From positions 1-62,850 of the IMG/VR virus record IMGVR_UViG_3300018080_000184: a stretch of DNA of 62,850 bases; one strand, written 5' to 3'. The position numbers and the translations under genes were made by a program. The DNA comes from a virus. Shown here in pieces: positions 25,549 through 35,024 of this stretch; the first letter of the stretch is position 1; the number at the start of each line of letters is the position of its first letter. The notes under the pieces were generated by a model, which was given only the letters and a program-made list of their open reading frames with translations, had not been told where the DNA came from and did no database searches.

Positions 25549-28185
25549 ATGGCTCTTCCACATCCTTTGTACATCACGGGACTAGGCTTCGACTCTGGGG
25601 AGCTTTTCTACGGCTGCACCACCCCGCTGGACGTGGACGGGCCTCCTGGATCCGGCTCACGCGGGGTTGCTCCCGGTGAAGACTCGTTGTCGACGACATT
25701 CAACCGTATTTCCTATGCTTTGGCAAAGAATGTCGAGTACCTTTACGACATCTTTGAGGCCGAGCTTGCCTACACCGAAGTTGGCGCGCTCACCACGTTT
25801 ACCGGAAATTCGATCGATGTCGATATGACGGGTGGGTGGGGTGGCGACGTCAACTACACCGGCTTTCTGTATCTGGGCGAGGCAGGATGGACCACGCAAG
25901 AGTTCATCGACACGCTCTTCCAGATCCTTGACGAGAACTACAACGAGGTCATGGTCGGGGATGTCGAAGCACGAGTCACGAGTATCACTGGCGCGGCTCT
26001 CGGGACCGGGTTTTTCAACTCAAACCTCGTGACGCTCAATCTCAACGTCACGTTGCCGAGCGGAAACTACCGTCTGGTGTACCCGCGTGGCGCATCCTTT
26101 GAGGACCTGCCGGCGTACAGCCTCATTCGCGCTGATATCCGCGGCCTTCAGGAAGATGCAGCCGAGACGGTTCGGCGAAGCGTTCATGTCATCGGCCCCG
26201 CCAATGATCCGGAAGGCGTGGACTACGCCGGCCCGACAGCTATTCAGGATGCGCTGGCGGCGTTGGGAGATGGGTGCGTTCTTTTCGTGAAGGCGGGGAC
26301 GTACACGCTCTACCAGGCCGGGACCCCCAACCCGCTCACCATTTCACAGCGCGATGTGACCATCATTGGGGAAGGGGAGGGGCAAGTCACGCTTCAGGTC
26401 GCGGACGGGCACCTGCTGACGGTGACGGGCCAACGGCTGACGCTCATGGGAGTTACAGTGGCTGGTGGCACGAACACTGCCATGTTCACGACCACAGGCA
26501 GTATTCGGATCGAGGATTGCACCTTCGATGCGCTATGCTTTGCCTGCGTACCGGGGAATCTTTCCTCCATTCGTAATGTGCAGGTGACAAATACACTCCC
26601 GTTCATTTCCAGCTTGACGTTCTCGAATAGCCAAAATGTCTCCGTGGAAAATGTGACGATAGCAGCGCCGACAGGATCGGGCAGCCCATTTATCCACGCC
26701 GTATCGCTTGTGCAATGCAGCTCATGTTCTTTGACCAACGTACGTTTTGCAAACGCCGCGTTTGGGTATCACGGCTTACAGATCAACAGTGCGTCAGAGT
26801 GCACGTTTGATAGTTGCGTATTTGATACGATCGATTTATCTGCGCTTGAATACAGCGCCATTGCTCAGAACAGACGCAATACCCTTCGATCATGTGTTTT
26901 TAGGAGCAATGTGCAGGTTGTTGAGGCGGGTGGCGGCGGCGTGCTTCAGAAAGTGCAGTATTCGTTCCATGACTGCCTGTTTGAGAATACGGCCATTGCC
27001 GAGTACCAGGTACCGTTTGTCGCGTTCAGCGCCGGAGAAACGGGCGGTGAGGAATATGGAATTGTTTTGGACAATTGCATTTTCCGCGACGCGTGGTGTC
27101 GGGGGCGGGACGGGGGCGGAACGAATCATCCGGTGATAGAGCTCGTTGGTGTGCACGCGCGTAACATGACGGTGGACCGTACGGGTGCCTCGAAGATGTA
27201 CCAGTACGGCGCGCACGTCGAGATGACCCGCTCTCGCGTCGATGGCTTGTACGTGAAGCTGGACTGTACGGTGATCGACCCGGGTCTCCCGGGCGCTCCA
27301 AATGCTGGGCCAGCCATGCTCGATGTGCTTGATAACAGTGTGCTGCGCAATGTGCACATCTCTGGTGTCGAAGGCTATTGGATCTTCTCAGCCTTTCATC
27401 TTCAAGGGTCGCGAGTTGACTTCGGATTGGATGTACCGCATTACGCGATGGTCGAGGGAGTAACAATCCTTCCGGCAAATCCGGGGACAAGCACTTGGGG
27501 GTGCTACCGACCCCAACCGGGAGGGGTCCTAGCGCATCTAGAAGAGGTATCCATCTTTCGGCGTGCTTTTATCGGAGATACGTGCCGATTTCAGGAAGAC
27601 TCCGCAAATGGAGCGTCTTCTCTAATCGAGATCGGTGGTGATGACGTTGAAGTGTCTGATTGCAATTTTGTTATTCCGGATGGTTGGTTCGACTACTTGA
27701 TTTATGGCGGATCGGTTCAGCGTGCACGGATCGAGAGAAACTCAATCACGTTGGTGAAAGGGCACTTTGCCGTAGATTTATTGAATACGTGCCACCAACC
27801 AATCTGGCTAAACGGTGGCGGGAACCATCACATCCACGCCAATTATATTCGCTGGTTTGGCGAATTTCCTGAAGAAAACTCGGCAGCTCCTCCTGTCGTC
27901 ACATGGGCACTTATTGGCTTAGCGGCGACGGTTCGAGACACAGTCATTTCTGGAAATGTATTGGAATCGACGACAACGGATAATGGAGGACCGCCAAACA
28001 ACCGTGCCTGGCTCATGAAAATCTATGGTGTCGACAGCGCGGGTGGGGCGCCGAGCCAAAACAACAACACTTACGGAAACACGTTGACGGTACAGCTCAG
28101 CCCGAACTCCATTCCTGGCTCGGCCTACTATGCCGGAACGACGCCGCCCGGAGATGTTATCAACAACGGGTCGTATTGGGCGTGA
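25549..28185 (+). CDS. Tail spike with right-handed beta-helix (pectin-lyase fold)
   Basis: 878 residues from the ATG preceded by AAGGAG. Residues 1-~210 are the probable virion-attachment part. From ~213 the pattern TAIQDALAALGDGCVLFVKAG, LTISQRDVTIIGEGEG and VTGQRLTLMGVTVAGG is the usual opening of phage beta-helix spikes, followed by many short strands with Asn/Ser/Cys ladders to ~840. Such spikes bind and often hydrolyse capsular or O-antigen sugars; catalytic residues cannot be assigned here. Confidence 0.7.
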   Translation: MALPHPLYITGLGFDSGELFYGCTTPLDVDGPPGSGSRGVAPGEDSLSTTFNRISYALAKNVEYLYDIFEAELAYTEVGALTTFTGNSIDVDMTGGWGGDVNYTGFLYLGEAGWTTQEFIDTLFQILDENYNEVMVGDVEARVTSITGAALGTGFFNSNLVTLNLNVTLPSGNYRLVYPRGASFEDLPAYSLIRADIRGLQEDAAETVRRSVHVIGPANDPEGVDYAGPTAIQDALAALGDGCVLFVKAGTYTLYQAGTPNPLTISQRDVTIIGEGEGQVTLQVADGHLLTVTGQRLTLMGVTVAGGTNTAMFTTTGSIRIEDCTFDALCFACVPGNLSSIRNVQVTNTLPFISSLTFSNSQNVSVENVTIAAPTGSGSPFIHAVSLVQCSSCSLTNVRFANAAFGYHGLQINSASECTFDSCVFDTIDLSALEYSAIAQNRRNTLRSCVFRSNVQVVEAGGGGVLQKVQYSFHDCLFENTAIAEYQVPFVAFSAGETGGEEYGIVLDNCIFRDAWCRGRDGGGTNHPVIELVGVHARNMTVDRTGASKMYQYGAHVEMTRSRVDGLYVKLDCTVIDPGLPGAPNAGPAMLDVLDNSVLRNVHISGVEGYWIFSAFHLQGSRVDFGLDVPHYAMVEGVTILPANPGTSTWGCYRPQPGGVLAHLEEVSIFRRAFIGDTCRFQEDSANGASSLIEIGGDDVEVSDCNFVIPDGWFDYLIYGGSVQRARIERNSITLVKGHFAVDLLNTCHQPIWLNGGGNHHIHANYIRWFGEFPEENSAAPPVVTWALIGLAATVRDTVISGNVLESTTTDNGGPPNNRAWLMKIYGVDSAGGAPSQNNNTYGNTLTVQLSPNSIPGSAYYAGTTPPGDVINNGSYWA

Positions 28186-28203
28186 GTCTTCTATAATGGA
28201 GAT

Positions 28204-28596
28204 ATGAATGACATAACCACGATCTTTATTTCCTTCCCAACCATTCTTGCCGCCTGCATCACATTTTCTGTATTTTATTATCTCAACATGCGAGTCGGCC
28301 CCGTGTTGTGGGAAACGAAAAATCGTTTCATACGCCGTGTTTTGAAAGTGTTGGAGGCAACAAAGCTGGTGTACCCACCACTTTTCGCTGCTTCGCTCGC
28401 TTGCATACCTGTCATGCCGCGCCCAGCGCTGGTGGAGGGCAGCTTGTTCGTCAGCGCGTTTGTCTTTTTCGTTGCGGGAATTTTCTGCACATGGATTGTG
28501 AAGGGTGTGCGGAAGGCGCTCGAAGCGCGCGGAATCAATATTGACATTGATGATCCACCCAAGACGCAGATTCGCAGGAACCGTGCCGGCTTCTAG
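28204..28596 (+). CDS. Small membrane protein with about three TM segments (holin candidate)
   Basis: 130 residues. Hydrophobic segments at ~5-27 (IFISFPTILAACITFSVFYY), ~55-73 and ~78-100 (LFVSAFVFFVAGIFCTWIV), with a basic C-terminal tail (RRNRAGF). Size and topology fit a holin-like protein, but fibre-block membrane proteins of other function exist. TATAAT followed by GGAG lies just upstream of the ATG; GGAG is a good ribosome-binding site. Confidence 0.5.
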   Translation: MNDITTIFISFPTILAACITFSVFYYLNMRVGPVLWETKNRFIRRVLKVLEATKLVYPPLFAASLACIPVMPRPALVEGSLFVSAFVFFVAGIFCTWIVKGVRKALEARGINIDIDDPPKTQIRRNRAGF

Positions 28597-28621
28597 CTCA
28601 CGCCTTGTCGGGATACAATCT

Positions 28622-28644
28622 CCCAATAGATAGCAATTATTGGG
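28622..28644 (+). promoter_or_regulatory. Small hairpin overlapping the ribosome-binding site of gene 28652
   Basis: CCCAATA (28622-28628) pairs with TATTGGG (28638-28644), covering part of the TTGGGGA ribosome-binding region before the ATG at 28652. It could damp translation of this virion protein. A TACAAT box (-10 like) lies just upstream at about 28612-28617. Confidence 0.3.
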
Positions 28645-28651
28645 GAATGTC

Positions 28652-30409
28652 ATGACAAGTCGGTCTTTCGGGTCACAACGTCCTAAGCGCCCACACCTCA
28701 TTCGGCCCAGCGGCGGCCTCGCCGAAGAGATTTTTGACCTGCGTGAGGACATTGATGATGCCTTCGAGTCGCTGGAAGATGATGTCTCGTCCGGCGGGCA
28801 GGGGTTCATCTACATCACCGAAGTTACGACGCCCACTCCGGGCGGGCAGGTCACCGGAAGGGTGTACGCGGATCCTCCAAACAACACCTCATTGATTTCC
28901 TGCACGACGTCATCGGTCGATGTCGACGTGGCCGTGCGGGGCTCGTATCCTACCGGGAAGGTGACGACGTCGTTGGGGGAGTACACGGCGACGTTGACCC
29001 AAACAGCGGCAGGCATTTACGAGGGCACCGTCTCGGCGAGTATTCCCCCAACGACCACCACCGAGGAGATTACGGCAGCGACTGTCACGCCGAACGGCGC
29101 TGAGGCAGCGGCGCAGACATTGGAGCTGACGCTCGATCTTCCGCCCGAGCTGACAGCGTTGGCCTTCTCCGGCGGCTACCCAACGCTCGACCCCACGTGG
29201 CCGCCCGGAGCCATTCCCCAAACAGCGCTGAAGCAGGGCGACCAGTTCGATGTGACGTTCACAACCGACAAGGAGTGTGTGGCTGTCCGCATCTTGGACC
29301 AGGATGCGGGCGAGCTCGCGGTCATCGTCTTTCCAGCCACGACCAGTGGCACGGTCCAGGTGACGATTGCCGACCGTGGGGATACACCGCAAGCGCTGCC
29401 GGCGTGGGTACAGGCGCGCAATGCAGCCGATGCCTACGGTCCGGTGCGAGCCACGAATCACGGAGGGGGCTCTACGGATGGCGTGCACGTGGTGACGTTG
29501 AACGACAAGCAGGCGACCGGCTCCGTGAGCTCCATCGACTATCCGCCGACACAAGGCGGGCTCAAGGATACGGAGTCGGCCACCGTGAATCTGGTGGCGG
29601 CCGACTACGACTCTCTTGTCCACGACAGCCCCGTCGGCGACCTGGACATTGCCAATCCCACGACCTTCGAGGCTGCCAAGACGGTCACGCGCCTGGGCGG
29701 TACCGCGGGCGTTCGCTACACGGGCACCAACTTCCGAATGCGGCTTCGCCGCCATGACAATGGTGCGGAGACGGTCGTCACGGACCTGGTCTACATTGCC
29801 CACGACTCCATCACCCCGCCGTCCATCTCGATGGACGCCAAGCTTGATTCAGGCGGTAATGACGGAACGGCCGCGCAGGATCACGAAGTCCGTATCATCC
29901 TTGACCAACCAGCGCTCAGCGCACCGAGCCTGACCGAAGCTGCCAACGGCGGGACCTGGACGGGCTCATGGTCGGGAGAGTCGTTGGATACGGAGTGGGT
30001 GCGGGATCTGCGAGTGCATGACAACGATCTCCACCAAGTTCACAATTGGGGTGCCTTTTCCGTCACCAATCTTGCCGGTCGTGTGACGGCGGCATTGGAT
30101 GGGGGCTCGACCCAATACGAGATCGCTGGCTTTGTCGACCGTGCCGTGACGTGGCCTGCTTTTGCGCAGACGGTGAATATCAACGTGCCCGTCACGTACT
30201 ACGCCAACCTCGAGGTCGGCATCCTATCACTCAACAACCACCAAGCCTTGGTCAATCCGGTGCAAGGTGATCACAGCGACATCGTCGATACCGTCACGGT
30301 CGATACCATTGGTACCAATCCAACGGCGGTCTGGCTCAACGACGTGACTTTGGCAAGCCAGAACACACTTGGAACGCTGACGCTTTCGTACATTCGCGAA
30401 GTCCCATAG
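28652..30409 (+). CDS. Virion surface protein with Ig-like repeats and shared N-terminal tether
   Basis: 585 residues. Residues 1-45 (SFGSQRPKRPHLIRPSGGLA, then EIFDLREDIDDAF) closely resemble the N-terminus of the 52852 protein, so both probably attach to the same virion partner. The rest is beta-rich with repeated Ig/Bap-like modules (TSSVDVDVAVRGSYPTGKVT; KQGDQFDVTFTTDKECVAVR; NDKQATGSVSSIDYPPTQGG). Such proteins decorate phage tails or heads and may weakly bind surfaces. Start at the ATG after GGGGA, not the TTG at 28640. Confidence 0.6.
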   Translation: MTSRSFGSQRPKRPHLIRPSGGLAEEIFDLREDIDDAFESLEDDVSSGGQGFIYITEVTTPTPGGQVTGRVYADPPNNTSLISCTTSSVDVDVAVRGSYPTGKVTTSLGEYTATLTQTAAGIYEGTVSASIPPTTTTEEITAATVTPNGAEAAAQTLELTLDLPPELTALAFSGGYPTLDPTWPPGAIPQTALKQGDQFDVTFTTDKECVAVRILDQDAGELAVIVFPATTSGTVQVTIADRGDTPQALPAWVQARNAADAYGPVRATNHGGGSTDGVHVVTLNDKQATGSVSSIDYPPTQGGLKDTESATVNLVAADYDSLVHDSPVGDLDIANPTTFEAAKTVTRLGGTAGVRYTGTNFRMRLRRHDNGAETVVTDLVYIAHDSITPPSISMDAKLDSGGNDGTAAQDHEVRIILDQPALSAPSLTEAANGGTWTGSWSGESLDTEWVRDLRVHDNDLHQVHNWGAFSVTNLAGRVTAALDGGSTQYEIAGFVDRAVTWPAFAQTVNINVPVTYYANLEVGILSLNNHQALVNPVQGDHSDIVDTVTVDTIGTNPTAVWLNDVTLASQNTLGTLTLSYIREVP

Positions 30410-30418
30410 GAGACGCTG

Positions 30419-30450
30419 ATGGGCGTGCAAGACTCGTTGGACCAGGTTCT
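30419..30450 (+). repeat. 32-bp direct repeat, copy 1 (start of tail spike A)
   Basis: Identical at the nucleotide level to 32401-32432, beginning ATGGGCGTGCAAGACTCG. It encodes the shared N-terminal attachment peptide MGVQDSLDQV. Homology here could mediate exchange of spike modules. Confidence 0.9.
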
Positions 30451-32392
30451 CGCAGAGCTGGGCAATCGATTGACGATGCTCAAAGATACGGGCCACCCCA
30501 ACACGCATCCGGAGTACAACGGAGCGCCGGTCGGAACGTCGTATCGGCAAACGGATGTTGCCCCCACGACAATTTACGACAAGGAGGTGGCGGGCTGGGT
30601 TGAGAGGGCTCTGCCGATCATTGGGGCCTCCGGCCGCTCTCGGTACGTTGATCCGAATTTTGTCGGCACGTCCTACGGATCAATAGTCAGCCCTTGGAAA
30701 ACAATTTCGGATGCCATCACCGATGTTCAGGACAACCTGACGCCGACGCAAGATAATCCAGCGGCAGTCGTTTGTGCGCACGCGACGTATCTCAATCCCG
30801 ATGTGGTGATGCGGCAGTCGGGCGTATATTTGTACGGAATCGGTTTTCCAACGCTGGCTACGACGACCTCCGTCTCACCACCACTGACGCTGACCAACGC
30901 CACCAACGCCGCCAGCTTCTACACATCAGGAGATTACGGAACGCTTGTCAATCAGGGAGATCGCGGAGCTTCGTCGAATATCGTGCACGGCTTCAATCTC
31001 TATGCAGGAGCCAGCTGCAATTATCGGATCTTGGGGTTGCTGGGCGTCAAGGGTGACAATGGGCCAGACAGCACATATTTTGGCTGGAAGGGTGAGTCGC
31101 TCGGCGTTCCCAGCATTGTGCTCTCGAGCATGTACTGGACGCGTTCGGGTCCTGCAACACAAGTCCATGCCTATCTGCGCAACTGCAACTACGTTGAATG
31201 GGTCCTCGGGCAGTTGGGTGGGATCGAGGGGTACAACTGCGGGCACTTCTACCTGTATGGTGCCTTCGCCTCCAAGCTCATTTGGGACTTGGACTTCACC
31301 AGCCCATATGGTTGGAAGACTCTTGGCAGCTACTTCAAAGCCCTCGCTTGTGATCTTGGTCAGTACAATGACCTCGTGAGCGTGCAGGGCGAAGCCACGA
31401 CGATCTTCGACAATTGCACGCTCTATGACGCTGAGGGATTGGAGACGGCACTTTTCGATATTCGCAACTCGGTCGTCATTCACGATACGACCATTGCGCC
31501 GACAGCAGAGATCAACACGTACCGAACCCTCCATCAGCGAAATCTGGATGTGCAGGGAGGTAGCGGCGGGCCGCTCTGTTCTGGCTACGACATCACTGTT
31601 GGCGGTACCTTTTCGGATCCTGATGAGCGCGTAGCCGGTGTTGCTCACATGCGGCGGCAATTTTGGGTGAAGGAGACAGAGCCGCATACGGGCAATGGGT
31701 CAGAAGGTCGACCGTACGACCGTCTTTCGCAGGCACTGAATCAGATTGACGAGGATGGCTTCATTCTCCATCTGCAGTCCGACGTCGCGCTCACCTCGGC
31801 TTTGACCATCCCCACGTACGCTTTCACGCTCGATGCTGAGGATTGGCGGCGCCACGTCATCGACCGCGGAACGAGCGCCATCTTTTCGATCACCGGTGCC
31901 GGCGACTGCACATTCAAAAACGTGCATTTCAAAGGAGAGCTGCGCCTCAACACAGCAAGCGTCGTCAAGCTACGGTTGGTGAACTGCTGGGTGGAAGGGC
32001 GTGTTCGGATTTCCGGCTGTGCTGCCGGTTCGCAGGTTTTGCTCGAGAACTCGGTGCTTACTGGTGTTGTCGGGCTCCGGGTTCCTCTCGTCATTGGCGA
32101 CTTCAACGCTGATGTCATTGCCAAGGACTGTTGGTTCGTTGGCTCGGCGACCAATGCGGCAGTGCAATGGACGTCCGCAGCTGCCACATTCGATTGTGGG
32201 CATTTCTACAACTGCACGTTCGTGACCGAAACCGGAACCTACACATTTGTCCGCGGTGGGAGTGTGACGTCGGGCTCAACGTACAGCCAAATGAATACCT
32301 CCAACAAGCCGTGGCAAAGTAACATCACCAACAAGCTGGCAACCAGCGGTGATGTGACCGACGCCAACGTTGCTGCCAAACTCTTCGTCTGA
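30419..32392 (+). CDS. Tail spike A with shared N-terminal module
   Basis: 657 residues. The first 12 residues (MGVQDSLDQVLAE) are identical to those of the next protein, and the DNA is identical for 32 bp. After a linker, RYVDPNFVGTSYGSIVSPWK starts a right-handed beta-helix with typical short strands (CTFKNVHFKGELRLNTASVV) to the end. Function is inferred as receptor binding or polysaccharide depolymerase. AGGAG precedes the ATG. Confidence 0.65.
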   Translation: MGVQDSLDQVLAELGNRLTMLKDTGHPNTHPEYNGAPVGTSYRQTDVAPTTIYDKEVAGWVERALPIIGASGRSRYVDPNFVGTSYGSIVSPWKTISDAITDVQDNLTPTQDNPAAVVCAHATYLNPDVVMRQSGVYLYGIGFPTLATTTSVSPPLTLTNATNAASFYTSGDYGTLVNQGDRGASSNIVHGFNLYAGASCNYRILGLLGVKGDNGPDSTYFGWKGESLGVPSIVLSSMYWTRSGPATQVHAYLRNCNYVEWVLGQLGGIEGYNCGHFYLYGAFASKLIWDLDFTSPYGWKTLGSYFKALACDLGQYNDLVSVQGEATTIFDNCTLYDAEGLETALFDIRNSVVIHDTTIAPTAEINTYRTLHQRNLDVQGGSGGPLCSGYDITVGGTFSDPDERVAGVAHMRRQFWVKETEPHTGNGSEGRPYDRLSQALNQIDEDGFILHLQSDVALTSALTIPTYAFTLDAEDWRRHVIDRGTSAIFSITGAGDCTFKNVHFKGELRLNTASVVKLRLVNCWVEGRVRISGCAAGSQVLLENSVLTGVVGLRVPLVIGDFNADVIAKDCWFVGSATNAAVQWTSAAATFDCGHFYNCTFVTETGTYTFVRGGSVTSGSTYSQMNTSNKPWQSNITNKLATSGDVTDANVAAKLFV

Positions 32393-32400
32393 GGTGTCGC

Positions 32401-32432
32401 ATGGGCGTGCAAGACTCGTTGGACCAGGTTCT
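32401..32432 (+). repeat. 32-bp direct repeat, copy 2 (start of tail spike B)
   Basis: Exact match to 30419-30450. Sequence identity stops shortly after the repeat, although the protein similarity continues for a few residues (AE). Confidence 0.9.
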
Positions 32433-33795
32433 TGCGGAGATGTCGAATCGCCGTGTCATGCTGCGTGGTGCGGGAGACCCGAACGGGGACTCCGGTCTCG
32501 ATGGTGCTCCCGCCGGCTCGCTATACTGGCAGGATTCGGGCGTCGAATGGATTCATCTTGCTGTGGGGCCGAGCAATTGGACACCAGTCGGCAGCGCTAC
32601 CACGCCACCGGAGACCGTTCGCTACGTTGGGCCGAATTCGACGGGATATGAGAACGGTTCGCAGTTGTTTCCGTACACGACTGCTCAGGACGGCATCAAT
32701 GACATCATCGCAATTGAAACGGCCGATCCTACTGCACGCTGCGAGCTGATCGTCGCGCCCGGATCCTACATTGGGCAGACCATCAGTCTGGAAAACGAAA
32801 ATCTCACCAACATTTCCATCGTGTGCGCTCCCCATTCTCAGACAGCACGGGACGGTTTGGACTACGGCGCCACGTTTTCAACCCTGAGCGCTGCCGTCGA
32901 CACCGAAAATCTTGTGTATCTTCACCTTGTCGGTCTGCGCTTCATCAACGGCTCGATTCAATGTGATGTCACCGACGGGGATTTGTGCTCGGTGAAGGGC
33001 TCGGTGATGAAATCGTGTCAGTTCACGAACCTGACGCTTGGTCAGATGACGCTCTTCAACATTGAAGAATGCAAGGTCCTCATCGGCTTTACGGTCACCA
33101 ACTGCACCGAGGTTTGGGCATATCGATCGCAGCTCGCAAGCATTGGTCCGGCCAACGCGATTATCGAGTGGGATGAGGACGCTCCGAAACCGCTTTTTGG
33201 CGTATCCACTTTTCTCTATGTTGAGGGCGACGTGCTGTGCAAAAAGATGACGACACGTCGCGTGGGGTCGCCGGGCGGAGATGTTTTTGTGAGCTTCAAG
33301 GATGGCTCACGAGTCAGCTCAGATCTGACCGTGGGGGCGGATTGCGCCGTAACCTGCGATCGCGACGGAATTCTCCCTGCCGACACCACAGTCGATGCTG
33401 GTGGGGCGGTCACAATCGAAAAGGGCGGTGAGTGGAATGTGTCGACGGCAACGACCATCAACTCCGCAGCCGTAGTTTCGTGGCCGAAAGATGCCGAGAA
33501 CGCGGACGTTGATACGGGTACGGAGACGGTCGACGAGTTTCCGGACACGGCAGGCGCCAGCGTCATGTGGTTCGTGCATGTGCAAAAGGGCGCCAACGTT
33601 GCGCGCCTCATTCTCGCCGCTTGTTGGGACGCTGCTACGAATGCGTTCTTCGTGGGAATGCCAATGACCTTGGCATTTATTGGAACAATCGACGTCACAG
33701 TATCGGCCGATCTCGTTGGCGATAACGTGCGACTGCGTGCGACCGCCACTTCCGATGACTGGACTGTGCGTGTGATCGAACGCGTCATATCTTAG
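32401..33795 (+). CDS. Tail spike B with shared N-terminal module
   Basis: 464 residues. It begins with the same MGVQDSLDQVLAE peptide as spike A, then diverges. RYVGPNSTGYENGSQLFPYT is equivalent to the helix-start segment of spike A. Residues ~80-330 are beta-helix strands (LTNISIVCAPHSQTARDGLD), and the last ~100 residues form a separate beta domain (AAVVSWPKDAENADVDTGTE). Two spikes with one anchor suggest they compete for, or stack on, the same baseplate site and widen host range. Confidence 0.65.
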   Translation: MGVQDSLDQVLAEMSNRRVMLRGAGDPNGDSGLDGAPAGSLYWQDSGVEWIHLAVGPSNWTPVGSATTPPETVRYVGPNSTGYENGSQLFPYTTAQDGINDIIAIETADPTARCELIVAPGSYIGQTISLENENLTNISIVCAPHSQTARDGLDYGATFSTLSAAVDTENLVYLHLVGLRFINGSIQCDVTDGDLCSVKGSVMKSCQFTNLTLGQMTLFNIEECKVLIGFTVTNCTEVWAYRSQLASIGPANAIIEWDEDAPKPLFGVSTFLYVEGDVLCKKMTTRRVGSPGGDVFVSFKDGSRVSSDLTVGADCAVTCDRDGILPADTTVDAGGAVTIEKGGEWNVSTATTINSAAVVSWPKDAENADVDTGTETVDEFPDTAGASVMWFVHVQKGANVARLILAACWDAATNAFFVGMPMTLAFIGTIDVTVSADLVGDNVRLRATATSDDWTVRVIERVIS

Positions 33796-33811
33796 CTGTG
33801 GGAGGTCGATC

Positions 33812-34177
33812 GTGTATTACCGAGCAAACAATTCTCGTATGGTCAATGGGACCGCTGCCGACACGTTTTGTCTCAACAAGGTGACACTTGTCTTTCAGGC
33901 CGATCGAAATACGGAAATTCTGCAGGTTCTGTACAAGGAAGGCAGCATCGTTGGCGGTATCTTTGTGCCCCTGTGTCGCCACAATCGAGAGCTCGTGGGG
34001 GTCGAGTTGACGCGGCCAAAAAGGGAAAGCAAGGAGAATGCCCCCCGCGATGCGAATAAGGAGAGCAGCCTTTTTGACCAATCGCTTGGAAGCAGCGCGC
34101 GAGAAGTGAATCATCGTCTCGTTTGGACCGCTTTGAAAGAAGCGGGATTTCTGCCAGAAGGTGAGATAATGACTTGA
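33812..34177 (+). CDS. Hypothetical protein after the tail spikes
   Basis: 121 residues from a GTG start preceded by GGGAGG. The N-terminal half is beta-rich (NKVTLVFQADRNTEILQVLY) and the C-terminal half is charged (TRPKRESKENAPRDANKESS). No endolysin motif or known domain was found. Its TGA overlaps the next ATG (TGATG), placing it in a unit with the putative lysis genes. Confidence 0.6.
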   Translation: MYYRANNSRMVNGTAADTFCLNKVTLVFQADRNTEILQVLYKEGSIVGGIFVPLCRHNRELVGVELTRPKRESKENAPRDANKESSLFDQSLGSSAREVNHRLVWTALKEAGFLPEGEIMT

Positions 34178-34506
34178 TGATTGGGAAAGTCTGGGCTTGG
34201 TGGAAAGCGCACTGGCAGTGGGTGCTCTTTCCGGTTGGTCTTGGAAGTTTGCTCATCGCTTATCTTGTCGGCCGATCGTCCCATGGCCGGATTTCACAAG
34301 GACTTCTTGATCTGTCACCCAACGGTTTGCCCGAAGTTGACCGAGTTCTCCATGCGCTTAAGCGACGAGATCAAAAACTGGCGGAGCTTTCAGAAGAGCA
34401 CAAGGAAAAGCTGGCCGACTTGAGTGAAGAACAGCAGGACGAGCTTCGGCAGCTTCGGGAACAGCCGCTTACGGAGGTTGTGGCATGGTTCGACAAGTTG
34501 CGCTGA
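34177..34506 (+). CDS. TM plus coiled-coil protein (inner-membrane spanin/holin-region candidate)
   Basis: 109 residues. One membrane segment near residues 13-32 (WVLFPVGLGSLLIAYLVG) is followed by a Glu/Lys/Gln-rich coiled coil (~55-95, ELSEEHKEKLADLSEEQQDE). This single-TM plus coil layout is that of Rz-type i-spanins, which link inner and outer membranes during lysis. It overlaps the next gene by 22 nt, as spanin pairs often do. Function is inference from layout. Confidence 0.5.
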   Translation: MIGKVWAWWKAHWQWVLFPVGLGSLLIAYLVGRSSHGRISQGLLDLSPNGLPEVDRVLHALKRRDQKLAELSEEHKEKLADLSEEQQDELRQLREQPLTEVVAWFDKLR

Positions 34507-35024
34507 TTCTTCTGATTCTTCTGATCCCATCCACAGCACACCCACAAGGTGTGGATAACTGCTCAACGCAAAATTACAACAGCGAGGCGCCGCCCAACTT
34601 TGGCTGCCCCGGTCCTGACGAGGACTTGTTTGTGCCGGTGCTCTCCCCTCCTGCGTCAGTACCCGTTGCACGAGGCACGAACGTGGTGGCCGAGTGGGAT
34701 GGTGCCCTCGTCCACCGCGACAGTCTTCTTCTCGTAGGCTCCCGTCTCAAAGCGGCCCGCCGGCTAAGATGGCTCGATCGCCTCACTTTCTCTGAGCGTT
34801 ACGCTATCGAGGTCGAGCTCGTTCGCCGGGCCGCCGAAATTCAGCATGACCATCTCGAGCAGCGCAACACTCTCATGCGCGAGCGGGTGGAGTTGCTCGA
34901 GCAGGACCGGGCGCGTCAGGGGGCGTGGTACAGGTCCTGGTGGTTCGGTGTGGTAGTAGGAGTCGTTGGGTCCGTGGTGTTCTTTGGAGCGTCGCTTCTT
35001 GCGTACCTCCAGCTTGCCTCATAA
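34485..35024 (+). CDS. Secreted protein with C-terminal TM (spanin-like candidate)
   Basis: 179 residues. The N-terminal signal (MVRQVALILLILLIPSTAHP) is followed by a soluble part with a helical segment (~100-145, ERYAIEVELVRRAAEIQHDH) and a C-terminal membrane segment (~150-172, GVVVGVVGSVVFFGASLLAY). A signal at one end and a TM at the other resembles single-protein (u-)spanins, but no clear lipobox is visible. Together with the preceding gene it may form an envelope-disrupting pair. No endolysin was recognised in the window. Confidence 0.5.
   Translation: MVRQVALILLILLIPSTAHPQGVDNCSTQNYNSEAPPNFGCPGPDEDLFVPVLSPPASVPVARGTNVVAEWDGALVHRDSLLLVGSRLKAARRLRWLDRLTFSERYAIEVELVRRAAEIQHDHLEQRNTLMRERVELLEQDRARQGAWYRSWWFGVVVGVVGSVVFFGASLLAYLQLAS

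Noticed and set aside
28194-28203. TATAATGGAGAT as a promoter for the gene at 28204
   Set aside because: TATAAT is a perfect -10 but GGAG directly behind it serves as ribosome-binding site; both cannot easily be used, and the gene can be read from upstream transcription.
28910-29803. 297-codon minus-strand open frame
   Set aside because: Antisense to the Ig-like virion gene; composition typical of a reverse-frame shadow.
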